A stretch of DNA of 64,000 nt from Endomychus coccineus (taxonomy: Eukaryota; Arthropoda; Insecta; Coleoptera; Endomychidae), in NCBI GenBank assembly GCA_958510875.1, contig OY294070.1, forward strand, positions 114,556,703 to 114,620,702, given 5' to 3'. Shown here piece by piece: positions 34,924-46,509 of this stretch. The position numbers and the translations under genes were made by a program. Below the pieces are notes generated by a model, which was not told where the DNA came from, did no database searches, and worked only from the letters and a program-made list of their open reading frames with translations. Numbering within the stretch: the first letter of the stretch is position 1; each line of letters begins with the position of its first letter.

Positions 34924-35799
34924 CTAGTCGAGTCATATTAGCAAAAAAAAGCTGGGAAAATTTGTGGGCATCTCCGATCGACTCCGGGTTTTTTGCAAAA
35001 TTTTCCTGAACAGATTTACAACATTCCCGAAAAAAACTTAATTCAACATTTTTCAATTGTTATAGAGGAATATAGAGGAAACTGACCAATTTTCCTGCCA
35101 AAAAATTTGGAAATTTCTGAAATTTCGAAATCATGTCAACAATGGCTGGAAATGCCCACTCGTAATATTGTCCAAACGCAAATTGAAATCTATGGAAAAA
35201 AAATCGAGAAAACAAATTTTTTTCAAAAAATGTTGATATGAAACAATAGAAAAGAATATAAATACTTACAATTCGTAATTAGTGGATGGAAAAAAATAAT
35301 TTGTGGATGAATAATTAATTATTAATTGATTATTCCAAAAAATAATAAGTTCAAAAATAGGTCGTTCACACAATAAACACAATTACACAATAAACACAAT
35401 AAAATTCAACAGCCACGTGCTTAATCACCTCGAAAACCCCCGAGTACAGTTTTCTAGACATTTTCGTTGAAAACTGCAAAATTTCCACGTTTTGTTCATG
35501 AACATAGGCCAATAACTGGCCAATAGATCGAAAAATGGGAAATCGTACTTCGGAATCATGATCAGCGACCTCGAAAGTCCCCGAGTGGGCATTTCCAGCC
35601 ATTGTTGGCATGAAAATTGGCCACTTTCCTCTATATTCGTCTATAACAATTGAAAAATGGAAAAGCACATATTAGTTTTTTTCGGGAAAGTTGTTAATCC
35701 GTTCAGGAAAATTTTGCAAAAAACCCGTAGTCGATCGGAGTTGCCCGCAAATTTTCCCAGCTTTTATACTTTTTTCGTCTAATTTGACCCGACTAGTCG
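34924..35799. mobile_element. Foldback element E
   Basis: A 0.88 kb inverted repeat: TAGTCGAGTCATATTAG with AAGCTGGGAAAATTTG at the left (34924-34965) and the complement CAAATTTTCCCAGCTT ... GACCCGACTA at the right. CCCGAAAAAAACTTA near 35030 pairs with the complement near 35675. One core unit, GGAATCATGATCAGCGACCT, lies at 35550, followed by CCCCGAGTG as in the other foldbacks. Its outer end resembles that of foldback B. Confidence 0.7.
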
Positions 35800-35804
35800 T
35801 ATTA

Positions 35805-36345
35805 TGTATTAGCTATTGTCCGCGGGGTACGCGCGGCAAAGAAATAGCTAATACCCGTAGAAGAATGTAGACTTCATTCCTCAAGTTTCATTACTTGATC
35901 AAAATATGTCTAATGAGCAGGAACACCTGAAGACGTGAAAGAAGTAAAATTATAGGGCAGACCGGGAGTAGTTGACCAATGGGCTTAGTTGACTAATTCA
36001 TTTTGATTGCTCCTGAGAACAGTAGCTGGAGCTCTTGAATAGAAGACTTCCGCGGATAGCTATTCTTGAAAAATTTTGGCTTCCGAATGGATTCCGCGTC
36101 ACAATATCACGACTTGATGCCCACGTTTGACCAATCAATACAGGCGACATCTTCAGAGCAGGCTTGATGCTTGAACTGAAACTGATTCTACTGGTTTCTG
36201 TAGCCGTATTTATTGAAGGACGATGCCGCATGTGGGCAAAAACGTCAAGATATATGGAACCCTTTCACGCCGATTGGCGAATTTCGAAAAATAGTTTCGA
36301 AGATTTCGTGGTGAGTGCCTTCTATACATATATAGATTCTAATAA
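35805..36345 (+). repeat. Short repeat D copy with central insertion
   Basis: 35810-35955 matches the 5' part of D (TATTAGCTATTGTCCGCGGG, then AATAGCTAATACCCGTAG, GAAGAATG, CTCAAGTTTC). 36285-36345 matches its 3' part (TAGTTTCGAAGATTTCGTGG, TGAGTG, TATACATATATAGATT). The middle (about 35956-36284) is unlike other D copies and holds a short signal-peptide-like frame that I reject as a gene. Confidence 0.5.
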
Positions 36346-36776
36346 TTGTGTTATATTTCATGAAATATTTCATATATCTTTTTTTTCATTTTTAGTTTTA
36401 TATGATGTATATGCGATTTCATATCATATGTTATACAAACTCATTTACAGAAATTCCCATAAATACATCAACAGATACGATTGATGATGCAATAGTTATC
36501 TCCATTCTATAATATATTAATAATTGTAATCCTATATTCAACGAGGTAATATGCTGGGAGGAAGATATGATTATTATTAATACTTGAGAGTTCATATGTA
36601 CGAGTGTGAAGTGAAAAGTCTCTGAAAAATAAACTAGATGGCGCCACAATCGACAATGTGACATTTGTGATGTACCATCTCTAAATAGAGCTCATTGAAA
36701 TTCATCAGACTTATATGTCATTCAATTCTTTTTTGACACCCATCGGAAGCAAGCAACCTTGAAGATTTTTGTAAAC

Positions 36777-39490
36777 ATGGAAAAAAGTTAAATTTGTGTC
36801 TTGATTAAACATTATTTCTTGAGTGGAAAAAACATTAGGGAAATCAAAGCATCGCTTGTTAAACACTGTGGGCACTCTTCATCATTGATTATAAACTGGT
36901 TTATCGGCAGTACAATTTACAAAAATAGTCATAATAAAGTAGATAATTAATTCACGAAAGTTCATATATGTACAACATATATGAACTTTGTTTGGCAAAA
37001 TATAATTTCAATTCGAATAAATAATAACTCCTAAGATAAAATACATCTCGAAATTAATAAAGTAATTTTTAGACTAATAAGCAAAATATAAAAAATTGAA
37101 AACATATTGCATAATACTTATAACATAGACAATACAAAAATAAAATATATATAGTTTCCAATAAGTAATAATCTATTTTTCTTAATGAAATCAATCACCA
37201 GAGATAAGTAAGTTTCTAGACCAAGGTGGTGCTATTCCAAAATGTGTTTTAAGTTAACAATATTGTCAAAAGTTTTTCTAGTTGTGTTTAATATCCAAAG
37301 TTTAATTTTGCATTCATAATGTTTGATATTATTCAACAATTTAATATTAGCAGGAAGCATATCAATAAGAACACTAACAAGATAAGTATGATTTTTTTGC
37401 CCTATGGTTTTTAACGATTTTGGTTTCATTGTCAAATTAAATTCATCTCGTGTACTATACGCATGCATTACTTAAGCAATAGAGTTGTCTTAAATCCAAT
37501 ACCTTGGCATCCTTAAATAGAAGGTCCGATGAGTAAGTACCTTTCTTGTTAGTAATTATTAAAAAAAAACTCTTTTTTTTAGCGTATTTGAATTTTTTAT
37601 CACACCATCTACTGCTCCTCCTCAACCTCTTATCCCATAACTCAGCTGTGATTGAACAAGTGCATAGTACATTACCATTAGATTTTCCGAATTCAAGTAT
37701 TCTCTCATAAATTTCATTTTAGGTAACAGGTAACGCAGGTTTTCATTGACGTTATTGATATGTTCATTCCAGCGCAGATCGCTATCTATTATTACACCTA
37801 AGTATTTAACAGAAGTTTTCATTTCAATTTCAAGGCTGTTTTCGGATGCGTTATCTACATTTATTGGACGATATGGTGGTATATTTTTTGTTAGTGAGGT
37901 AAAGGGTAACCAACAACTTTTTGAACAGTTTGAAGTTAGTGAATTTGGGTCATACCAGGCTCTAATTATTTTCATTTCACTTTCAATTTTATTTTTTAAA
38001 TTCTCCCAAGACGTTGATTTGTTACAGTGTCGTCGGCGAAACTGATAACTTCTCCTGAGCAAGGTACCGTTAATAAATCATTGATGTAGATTGTAAATAA
38101 TAATGGGCCCAGTATCGTACCTTGGGGTACTCCATATTTCATAATGAGTGGTTCTTTGTTTTTATTTTTCAGTTGTACGTATTGTTTGCGTTGAGATAGA
38201 TAACTCTTCATAAGATTCCTCCAATGCTGTAATTCTCAAGTTTATGTAGTAAAATATTATAATCGACTGTGTCGAAGACCTTTGTCAAATCTAAAAATGA
38301 ACATATTGTCAGTGTACGTTCAGTTAATGACTTACATAAATGCGTTGTTAGGTCTGCAATAGCGTGCTCTGTGGAAGTATTTTTCCTAAACCCAAACTGA
38401 CAGGGCGATATAGTTTTACATTTGTCAAAAAAATTTACTAATCGCTCATTCAGTGCTTCCTCTACAATTTTTGTAATAGAGGATATTAGCGTGATGGGTC
38501 TATAATTTGATGAAGATTTATGATCTCCTGCTTTATATATTGGCTTGATAATACTAATTTTCGGCGAGTTTGGAAATTCTTCATACTCAAAGGTTTTATT
38601 GATAAGATGTTGTGAAGGTTGTGCTATCTGTTCTACTATAATCTTTAGAGTTGGAACGTGGCTTACTGATTTTCGTTGTGATGGTATAACTACAGAGAAC
38701 GTCGGATGTTCTGGTAGTTCAATTGACGTTACAACGCCAGAAATCGTCGATAAAATCCATGGTATGATATTCACAAAGTGCACGTGATTGCTGAGACTAT
38801 GAGCATCTCAACCGAATGTTTACGGGAATTTAGCGTACATTTTTGGATATGAGAAAGCTATCTTCCAGATGGGTGCCGCATTTGCTCTCTGTTGACAACA
38901 CGCGCCATTATGTGAAAACTTCAAGCACGATAATAAGAACTCTTTGCTCCGTTTCGTAATCGTGAACGAAACATGGATCCATCACAAACTACCAGAGACT
39001 AAAGAACATTCAAAACAATGAACTCATCCTGGCGAATCGAGGCCGAACAAGGTCAAAATGGCCATTGCGTTTGGGATGCAGACGGTATCATCCATATCGA
39101 TTATCTTGAGAAATTCAAAACGATCAATATTATGCAGAGCTGTTGGATCGATTCAACGCCAATTTGAAGCGGAAGTTGAGTGCTCTTCCACCAGGACAAC
39201 GCACCGGCGCCCAGGTCCGCAGTCGTGATGGGAAAATTGCATGAATTGCGCTTATTAGCTCCATCACTCACCATAACCTCCAGATTTGGCACCCTGCAAT
39301 GTTTGTCTGTTTCCAAACTCGAAAGAATGATTCAGCGGCAAGAAATTTGGCTCCAACGATGGTGTCATCATTGGAACAAACGCCTATTTTGAAGATTTGC
39401 CAAAATTGTATTATTTTGAAAGGATCGAAAAATTAGAAAAACGTTGGACAAAGTGTATCGGGCTACAGGGAGATTGTGATGGGAAATGAA
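36777..39490 (+). pseudogene. mariner transposase relic, split by antisense LINE
   Basis: The N-terminal part starts at ATG 36777: CVLIKHYFLSGKNIREIKAS and LVKHCGHSSS (about 36795-36890), the mariner HTH. It resumes at about 38665 with TDFRCDGITTENVGCSG and DVTTPEIVDKIHGMIF. Next come IAETMSISTECLREF (about 38785-38830), VNETWIHHKLPETKEHSKQ (about 38965-39020; V-D-E-T-W has become VNETW) and DADGIIHIDYLEKFKTI (about 39070-39125). FHQDNAPAPRSAV (about 39183-39222) keeps the second Asp. The third catalytic Asp is Asn in PPDLAPCNVCLFPNS (about 39267-39315). The end is YYFERIEKLEKRWTKC (about 39410-39455). Many frameshifts. This is a dead DD34D-type copy. Confidence 0.75.
36907..38660 (-). pseudogene. 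5'-truncated LINE reverse transcriptase, antisense inside mariner
   Basis: The minus strand encodes SPKISIIKPIYKAGDHKSSS NYRPITLIS-type palm motifs (about 38565-38490). FGFRKNTSTEHAIADLTTHL follows at about 38400-38340, LDLTKVFDTVDYNILLHKLE at about 38300-38240, and YGVPQGTILGPLLFTIYIND at about 38140-38080. ISFADDT is at about 38055-38035, with the catalytic Asp pair intact. ETSVKYLGVIIDSDLRWNEH (about 37822-37760) and a C-terminal H-A-Y-x-T-R segment (about 37468-37430) close it. Only two or three frame breaks. Its ends coincide with the gap in the mariner relic, so it inserted there. The clade is CR1/Jockey-like by motif and not resolved further. Confidence 0.75.
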
Positions 39491-39499
39491 ATGAGTTTT

Positions 39500-40560
39500 G
39501 ACCAAATAAATCATTTCTTGTCATCTTATGAACTTTCCAAAAAAGTTTCATGTGTCCAATTATGGACGTATAAAATATGAAGGGTTTTGAATTCAATGAC
39601 TCTGGAATTATTTCAATCCAAGTATCCAAGATAAATGGCATGTTGCAAAACTCCCAACTTAGAGTGTTATGAATTCTCACCAAAAACATTTACATCGCGA
39701 TTGATTTGGTGGGAAGAATCAGAGGCATAACAAACGTGACGTCAAGGAAAACAAGGTCTCAGGGAAATACAATAAATTCCTCATTTATATCAATCTAAAG
39801 ACAATTATATGTACACAGTTCGTGTTTTTGTTATCGACATCGGCATGTAATTGAAACGGCACGTAAATTATAGGCTAACGAATTTTAAGATGGCAATGGT
39901 GTTAAGTTGGCGCTAATGTAACAGAAAACTCCCACTGAAAAATCAATAGAGGCAAGCGCCAGAATGGGGCTTACGTAGATTTTCAGACGCGCAACAAGTG
40001 TACTAGCATTAGAGAGAGGCGATAAAACGAGAGTTGTTCATTGACTGTCCCCAATACGACATCACAGGCCGGGACAAATTAACATTGATCTATTAACACG
40101 ATGAATTTGTTTTTAATTACATCTCGTACCATTTCCATTTCAAGAACGTTGCGTTACGAAGGAATGTTGGCAAAAAGTGGAGAAGAATTATTGTTTCAAT
40201 CGTTATTTTCCAATTATAGTTACGTTTTTGTATAACAAATTCATTAGGAAAATCAAATATACAGAAGATGAAATGTGAATGGACATAAGAAAGTTCTGAT
40301 TTTATTTTCGATCACATGTACTTTCGTCTGACAATCTATCTTTCATTATAATAATTAAAGTGAGCCAAATATGAAGCAAAAAAAGTAGGAAATATGATCA
40401 TATATATAAGAGAAATTTAGTTGAAATATGAAATTACTCAAAAATTAATATTTTAATTTTCACAATCAATGGCGTTTTAATGGGGTAGTTTGAAATAAAA
40501 CGAAACATAGTTCAATATTTTGTTATTTGAAAATATATCTACCAAAACAATTCTTACATG
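39500..40560. other. No recognisable feature
   Basis: Follows the mariner C-terminus and may include its 3' UTR and TIR, which I could not identify. AT-rich beyond about 40100. Phrase 39779-39795 is shared with 33300. Confidence 0.4.
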
Positions 40561-40566
40561 ATTAAT

Positions 40567-42839
40567 TTAATCATTAAAACAATAAGCAATTAAGTATTTC
40601 TCGGAATTCTCTAACAAAAAGTTCCGCCTCGTATCAGCATACATATGTTTAGATGCAGAGAAGCTTCTCTCTACGTCAACAGACGAAATAGGGGCGTTTT
40701 TCAAGTGTGACGAAATTTTTGGTTCCAATGTAAATGTTCCATCAAAATCTCCAATTAAAGCATAGGCTGCTTGTAAAAGGAATTTGTAGCCATGGTTCTT
40801 ATCAATCACTGCTTTGAATTTTTTATATATTTGGTTTCCAATACGTCTCGGAACATTTTTGCATTTTTGCTCAAATTCTCTTATTAAATCTACTGCCTCT
40901 ATCAAAGATAATTTGGATGACTCTAATTGGATAATATTATTCGGAATGAAATTATAATTGGTTTTTATAAATGAAACTTGTTGACATAAACTGTGATTGG
41001 TCAGCAATTTGTTGGCATGTAAGAGAGGCTGAGAAGAATCTATTTCAAATTCTTGAATAACAGTTTTTATTTGCGTAAAATTTTTGGCATAAAAAGGAGC
41101 AGTCTCTAACCACGTTCCCCAACGTGTTGAAACGGGTTGAGGTGGAAGAGAAAGATTAGGTAAATGCTCTCTATAAAAATGAGTTCTAAGTGGAGCTTTT
41201 AAAAATATTTTTTTACGCAAGATATCAAATCATTTACAAGGGGAAAGTTGTTTCTAACTTCTTCTGCCACCCTATTTAATGCATGGGCCATACAAGTAGT
41301 ATGAATTAATTGCGGATGAAAAATTTTCAAGTCTTGGCCTGTCTTGACCATATAAGGTGCTGCATCTGATAGGAGAAGTAAAAACTTTTCGTTAGGAATA
41401 GCCTCAGGAAGAAAAAGTGTTTTAAAGTGTCTTGTATGAATCTAGTAACAGTTAAGGCATTTGTTTGAGGAAGTTCTTTGCAAGCAATTAAGTATGATTT
41501 TGTAAAATTTTCATTCGTAAGAGGCTCAATCATTAAATTGGCAATGTAACGTCCTGAGGCATCGTTGTTTCATCTACACATACAAAAAAATAATTATTCA
41601 CTATCTCTAATCTGATGCTATTAAGTAACGAGGAATATAAATTGTCAATTTCTGTTCTTCTTAGAGTTCTTCTGTTTGGTATATTAAATTTACAATACTT
41701 TTGAAGAAAAGATTGGAAATTATCATTAGACAGTTTTGATAAGGGTATATTTGACGTCACCAATGCTCAACATAAATCTTGCCTGAATTCTTGCTCACTT
41801 GAAATTTTGGCAACATTAGATTGAAAGCATTTTAATATTGGCGGTTGCTCTTTTCCTTCTGATGTAATTTTGTTTTGTTTAGCCACATGTGATGTAGTTT
41901 TAACATGTTGTTCTATTAGAAACCTTTTCTCAGATGTAATCTACAAAGACGAAATACCATATGTAGAGCAAATTTTTCAAATAGGTACCTAAAATCTTTG
42001 ACAAACCAATTCATATAGTGGCTATCACCTATTCGCCACAGGGTGTAAAAATACTTAAGCTTGTTTCCACATTATACAAACCCCTATATATTTTAAAACA
42101 TGGAGCTTTAATTTGATTTGTTTGTAACTTCTCAAATCATATTGGACTACAGGGTTGGGTAAACCTCGATCGTATATCTATAACTCCTTTGAAATAAAAC
42201 TTAACAATTTTTTTTGAATCAAACTGGTTAATGGTGAACGAAAACACTTATTCAATGATTATTTTCATGTATACAGGATAACCCAATAATAAATTATCCA
42301 AATATAACCCATTTTTTCATAAATTATTAAAAGATCAACTTTTTTTATTTTTTTGAAGCCGTTATAATTACCGCTACGTAAACCTGAAATACGTTTTTGA
42401 TTATCCAGCCGAATTCTAAGAAAAAAAACATCAAGAATATGTGCTTCTGTTCACCATTGACCAGTTTCATTCAAAAAAATTGTTCAGTTTTGTTTCAAAG
42501 GAGTTATGGGACTTCGATCAAAGTTTGCCCCATCCTGTATGTCAAAGGCAAGGAACACTCTTTATACCGAAAAATCCTAATATTCGAAATCTCAAAAAGT
42601 TGATACACCTTGTGCATATTTAATAACCCCTCTTCATGACACACGTTTTATAGCTTGTTTTTAGAATCATTTTTTATGTTGAAAAGTCGGTATAGCTTTG
42701 AAAATAATAAATCTGTACATACAATTTTGCTGCAGACTGAGCAGAATACTTTTCCCATGTCTATAGACAACTCTGGAAATGGTTTAATCCAAATAGACAC
42801 TTTGATACCACTTGCCGTTTTAAATAGACACACTGGCAC
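40567..42839 (-). pseudogene. hAT transposase relic (CGGBP1-like), with apparent intron
   Basis: N-terminus at 42839-42725: SIWIKPFPELSIDMGKVFC then SVCSKI, a BED-like C-x-x-C finger. The next coding block starts at 41943 with ITSEKRFLIEQHVKTTSHVA, supplying the finger's second half (H...H). Between them is GTATGT at 42724 and TTTGTAG at 41944, which fits a 0.78 kb intron. Then come LYSSLLNSIRLEIVNNYFFV and CVDETT (about 41640-41560; catalytic Asp), LLLLSDAAPYM (about 41385-41350), HTTCMAHALNRVAEEVR (about 41310-41260) and VSTRWGTWLETAPFY (about 41130-41085). The end is the dimerisation motif SSVDVERSFSASKHMYADTR with NFLLENSEKYLIAYC (about 40685-40570). Three single-base frameshifts (near 41560, 41420, 41218) kill it. 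No TIR pair was identified. Confidence 0.75.
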
Positions 42840-42869
42840 ACTTCAAAATCTGAATTTAAACTAACTCTA

Positions 42870-44190
42870 AAATTGTCGACACAACTTTAAAGATAACTTT
42901 TAATAATTATTCCCCTCCTCGTGCATTTAGATTGGCAACAAATAAATGGACCCCAACGGTGTATGGTAGTTAATTTTCAGTAACTACTTCCGGATTAAGT
43001 GAATATGTTAAACATCAACAATATTATTGAGATTTACCAGTAATTGTCCTTTTCTTAAAATTATACCTGCTACATGCAAAACCAGTCAAGCAACACAAAT
43101 TGAGAGCTTTTAAATTTACTTTACTCACAAGAATAATAAAATGTTTTGGTTAAATTGTATAGGAAGGAATTGTTTGTAAAATTGTTACAGATATGTTGAA
43201 AATTAAAAAATAGTTGAAAATATGAGAAATTTCATACAATATGAGAAATATGGCAAATATGAAAATTCCATAAATGCCTCACTTTAATAATGATGTTCTC
43301 TTTTGCATGACACCGATGAATATTGAATAAATCATGTCTCTGTAACCGGTGAAAATTACTTGCATTCTCTTCCACTGTTCCAGTTCTTCTCGTTTTGATT
43401 TGCTCACCCGGTATGTAGAAAAGCAAACATATAAACATATGTGGCTATGGTGGCGACCTCCGCGTACCTTGTGCGTGATCAAAATCCACGTTTTTGCCCT
43501 TTTTTCTCTGCGTGCAGTTCAACCGAGCGACAAAGTATAACTTATGTTATTCCCTGTCAAATATTATTGTGGAGAAAATAGTCGATCTTCCGTATTTCCT
43601 GAATTTATTACATATCTGTCAAGGCCTCGTACTACGAACGTGGCACAAAGTCTCGCACTTAATAACCCCGTCTCTTCGTACAAACAGACATATAGGGTTA
43701 GATAAGTGGATGGATAAACAGACTAAGTTTGATGTCACACTCCTAATATCATCTACTTCAATGTCGGTATTCAACTACATTCATGACGGAATTCAACTAG
43801 GTCTCAAGGCTATGCGGATGGAACTTCTGACAGATCTTGAAGGTATCCAAATCATCTTCAAGGCACCGGATAAAAATACATTTCCATACTTCTCTATGCC
43901 AAGTGAATAAGAATGATGTATGAGTAAAACCTAATTTTTGTGGGAAAATAAGATAGCTAACGAATAACTTGATGAATTTCTTAAATTGCCAACGCCTACT
44001 TTGTGTTCTGTTTGTGACAAAGCAGATTTGCCGTCGCGTATACGCCCGTCCATTATACATGCAGCATTTTATCTTAGGTTCATTGTGTCATCGAAAGGTC
44101 ACTGCACAGTGCCTACCTACATTAGTTGACGCCAGAATCGAACTCTCGTAGTTAAATTTCCGTTCGATTTTCTGATCGACGATTGGAGCA
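42870..44190. other. No recognisable gene
   Basis: A 138-codon open frame at 43494-43910 (plus) resembles no family and overlaps opposite-strand frames of similar length, so I do not call it. Phrase CTACGAACGTGGCACAAAGT (43631) has a weak relative at 53600. Confidence 0.35.
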
Positions 44191-44201
44191 ATTGTCTAAT
44201 G

Positions 44202-45910
44202 CAGGGGTCTCCAAACTAAGGCCCGCGGGCCAAATCCGACCCGCCAGTGTTGTCAATCCGACCGCGACAGCTAATGGCTTATTGTTGTATTTGTTATTGT
44301 GATAAGAATAATAATAAATCGGTTTTATTAACTTGCTAGGCGAATAGTTTTTAGTTGTAGACCAATTTCACTAGTACCAATCTTTGAAAGAGATTTAAGA
44401 TCCTCATTAGTTAACTCAGACCTATAAACATTCTTTGTGTACTTCATCTTGGAGAATGTTTTCTCACACAAGTGAGTAGTACCAAAAACAGAAAACAGCT
44501 CACAAGCAATTTTATGCAAATTATCAAATTGTACCAGTGGAAGACTCAATGACATCAACGTCTGAGAAACGAGTATCAAAATTTATCTCCAAGACACTCA
44601 AAGCTTCGATTGTGTGATTTTCTCAAATCTCTTCAATAAACTCGCGGAATTGTATATGATTCAGCCCAGTGGATCTGATGGTATTAACAACAGATATGAC
44701 TAGTTTTAGAACTTCAGATATATCCAAATATTCCCCACACAAGGACTGTTGATGAATGATACAATGTAGGTCTAATGGTTTTGAAAGACAATCATTTTCT
44801 ACAGCCTTCGAAACAAGAGCAACCACTCCTTTACTTTTGCTCACATCAGCAGTAATAGACTCCAAGTCGTGCGGTTAATTCTACCAATATCAAGGAGTTC
44901 TTCATACAAATCATACTTTTTATCTACTCCTCGAATAAAAATCAACAGCTGAACAGTATGTGACACATCCGTCGACTCATCCATGGCCAGAGAAAACCAT
45001 TCAAGATCTCCATTTTTGTCAGACAGTTGAGCTTATATATTTCCTGCGAAGTCTTCTACCCTCCGAGCCACAGTGTTTACTGACAAACTGATAGTTTTAA
45101 ATAAATGTACCTTTTTGGGGCACATTTCTTCGGCTACTGCAATTACGCTTTCTTTGATCATTTCTCCATCGGTGAATGGTTTTCCAGGTTTCGCAATTTC
45201 AAGAGCCACACGAAAGCTGGCACAAGTTGCAGCCTCTTGTTCAGTATCGAGTTTGGTAAACAAAGATTGCTGCAATTTCAATCCGAGCTTCAATGCTTCA
45301 AATTTTTCTGTACTCAAACTTCTTTGAGAACGGCTATGGTTTCATTGCAAATCAAACGTAGTGCCTTCTTAATGGATTCAATTACGAAATATTGAAACTC
45401 CATTGATCTTTGAATGTTCCGAATTCACTGTCTACTTCTCGCTTCTTTTTCATACTAGTAAATCACAAAAACAACGAGTCAAACCAAAATACTGTTTCGA
45501 AGATGTCTATTAAACACGCACAAAGACGTTTCAAGGAGTTATGCACTACTTCTTTTGACAACAGACCGTTTCGCTTTCTTTGCCTTCCCTAGGCGGACTT
45601 ACTCGCGGTCGCGACGCTGGCGTTTTTATAGTCCAAATACTGTCACCACCAAGTGAGTGGGTACTACTACCTATTTCTGCGTGTGATCAACAGGTGCCGT
45701 CAAGAGTCGCGGGCGTAACAATAAAGTACAGTAAGTACACAATAGTAATTGAACCAGCAAATTTAGCAAGCGTATGCTCGCTCAGGACGTGTACATGGCG
45801 ACTAGTCTAGATATTATATATAATGGCAGGAGAAATGGAACGGTTATAGTCCTTGGCACTTACTGGAGTAAACAGTATGGCCCTAAGGCTGGAAAGTTTG
45901 GAGACCCCTG
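44202..45910 (-). mobile_element. hAT element with TIRs and 8 bp target duplication
   Basis: The left end is CAGGGGTCTCCAAACT (44202-44217) and the right end AGTTTGGAGACCCCTG (45895-45910): a perfect 16 bp inverted repeat. Flanking bases are GTCTAATG (44194-44201) and GTCTACTG (45911-45918), 7 of 8 identical, the hAT target-duplication length. The left subterminal region continues with GCCCGCGGGCCAAATCCGAC. It contains one transposase gene on the minus strand, internally deleted. This is the best-delimited element in the window. Confidence 0.9.
44328..45453 (-). pseudogene. hAT transposase (GTF2IRD2-like group), internally deleted
   Basis: Starts at ATG 45453: MKKKREVDSEFGTFKDQWSF, then a zinc-finger remnant LICNETIAVLKEV (about 45350-45315). 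FEALKLGLKLQQSLFTKLD (about 45305-45245), MIKESVIAVAEEMCPKK (about 45165-45110), FKTISLSVNTVARRVED (about 45105-45050) and WFSLAMDESTDVSHTVQLLI (about 45005-44945) follow; this last holds the first catalytic Asp. Then come LHCIIHQQSLCGEYLD (about 44770-44725) and, after a sharp jump at about 44615-44580, FSVFGTTHLCEKTFSKMKYT (about 44495-44440), the C-terminal dimerisation region. About 250 residues normally lie in that jump, so this is an internal deletion. Frameshifts near 45030 and 44865 add to it. It cannot be autonomous. Confidence 0.8.
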
Positions 45911-45919
45911 GTCTACTGT

Positions 45920-46505
45920 ATCCATCAGAGTTAGTCGGTGAGATTCAATCATATTGTACAGGATGAACAAATTCGTATAGGATAACCAGATAACTATAGG
46001 AGATACTAAAAAATGGAGTTCACATTGTAGGTCTTATTTTTTTACACTGGCGGAAAATATTTGCTACCGTCTCTTGTTTTCGATTCATAAACAAAAGATC
46101 CATTTTTGGAACTTCAGACACATGTGAATATCGTGGTTGCTTGTGAAGTTGGGAGAAAATAACTTTCACATTCCTGAGGCACTTTTTTCTGTATAATCCA
46201 GTGGCATCGAGAACATTTGAAACAAGTTGTACTTTTCCATATGTCCGACCGTCATAATTACAATTTACTCATTCAATCGTAGGAGTTAAGAAGTCTCACG
46301 GAAAGTACTAGAAATATGATATGTTAGAAAGTTTCGTTCAGAGTAATATCAATTGTGATATTGCATCTGCAATATGTTTCAATCGTTATCCAGAAAGAAG
46401 ATAACCTAATGAAGCTATTTCCAAGATCTTAGACAAAAATCTTGTTAATTATGAATCACAACACGCGAATACCAAAAAATCAAATATTTATATCAATGGT
46501 GATTT
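45920..46505. other. No recognisable feature
   Basis: AT-rich spacer between the hAT element and the inverted Penelope tails. Nothing I can name. Confidence 0.4.
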
Positions 46506-46509
46506 TTAA

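Noticed and set aside
36167..36310. Signal-peptide-like ORF (MLELKLILLVSVAVFIEG...) followed by a good GTGAGT splice donor, suggesting a first exon of a secreted protein.
   Set aside because: The last codons and the donor lie in the 3' end of dispersed repeat D (same GGAGATTTCGTG...GTGAG phrase at 6430, 20350 and 22260), so the donor is repeat-derived and no further exon is evident.
43494..43910. 138-codon plus-strand ORF, one of the longer frames in the window.
   Set aside because: No family resemblance, start is not an ATG context I can support, and opposite-strand frames overlap at similar length; consistent with chance.
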